In this document: piece after piece, positions 6,222 to 6,238 of the stretch
Layout of the letters: every line of letters begins with the position of its first letter
How positions within the stretch are numbered: position 1 is the stretch's first letter
DNA from: Flavobacteriales bacterium
Lineage (GTDB): Bacteria > Bacteroidota > Bacteroidia > Flavobacteriales > Flavobacteriaceae
Reading direction: 5' to 3'
DNA length: 6,238 nucleotides
Assembly: GCA_027003085.1 (NCBI GenBank)
Contig: JALWYR010000098.1
Location: 1 to 6,238 of the forward strand
The notes under the pieces: generated by a model
Database searches by the model: none
What the model saw: only the letters and a program-made list of their open reading frames with translations
What the model was told of the DNA's origin: nothing
Translations under genes and position numbers: made by a program

Positions 6222-6238
6222 CCGGCATCGCTTCAAGC

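Larger units (their letters stand above)
5861..6238. repeat. GC-rich palindrome-dense island, no supported gene
   Basis: From 5861 to the window end the base composition jumps to about 73% GC by hand count, far above the operon. Inverted repeats follow one another with little space between them. Besides those listed separately there are GGCGCCC/GGGCGCC (5862-5868 and 5884-5890), GCGGGC/GCCCGC with a GGAA loop (5895-5910), and CCGTC/GACGG (6056-6060 and 6071-6075). Frames are open on both strands, but that is expected where stop codons are rare. The pattern resembles a dispersed intergenic repeat or a structured RNA. The spacer from 5741 to 5860 holds nothing else I can identify. The island runs beyond the window, so its right boundary is unknown. 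Confidence 0.65.

Noticed and set aside
6052..6228. Minus-strand 58-codon frame in the GC-rich island (begins MPARHGLLPARR)
   Set aside because: It overlaps the plus-strand frame and the inverted repeats and has an Arg/Pro-rich composition. It looks like translated repeat, not a gene.
5916..6238. Plus-strand open frame (ATG 5916, no stop before the window end; open since 5862)
   Set aside because: It lies wholly in the very GC-rich palindromic island, where stops are rare. The product is Arg/Ala/Pro/Gly-rich low-complexity sequence and the frame runs through perfect hairpins, so it is probably an artefact.

Overview
The window looks like part of a Bacteroidota chromosome. Three things point there: a DUF3822 gene next to rsmD, a TAnnTTTG-type promoter element with an A-rich leader instead of a Shine-Dalgarno sequence, and an IS1380-type transposase. 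The genus cannot be told from this stretch.

Left end (1 to about 1040): the 5' half of an IS1380-family transposase gene that runs in from outside the window. It loses its reading frame near the second catalytic aspartate and ends early, so it is a decayed insertion sequence. An AT-rich, gene-poor spacer follows.

Centre (1044-5709, minus strand): one tightly packed operon, read right to left. It holds a two-helix membrane protein with a pseudopilin-like segment, a DUF3822 protein, the 16S rRNA methyltransferase RsmD, a membrane family-2 glycosyltransferase, an ECF-type sigma factor and lipoyl synthase LipA. A possible 48-residue ORF overlaps the 3' end of lipA. Junctions are a 1-base overlap, direct abutment, a 15-base gap, a 10-base overlap and a 1-base overlap, so translational coupling is likely. 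A good -7 promoter match lies just upstream of the first gene and a weak hairpin plus T-tract lies at the far end. The genes do not form one pathway: rRNA modification, envelope glycosylation, transcription control and lipoate synthesis share a transcript. A 22-base perfect palindrome sits inside the start of the DUF3822 gene.

Right end (5741-6238): a normal intergenic spacer, then at about 5861 an abrupt switch to very GC-rich DNA (about 73% by hand count) packed with nested inverted repeats. One is a 16-bp perfect hairpin with a GAA loop inside a second 16-bp inverted repeat. This looks like a dispersed palindromic repeat or structured-RNA element, not a gene. It continues past the window edge and is the least explained part of the sequence. 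I see no defence system, CRISPR array, tRNA or rRNA.
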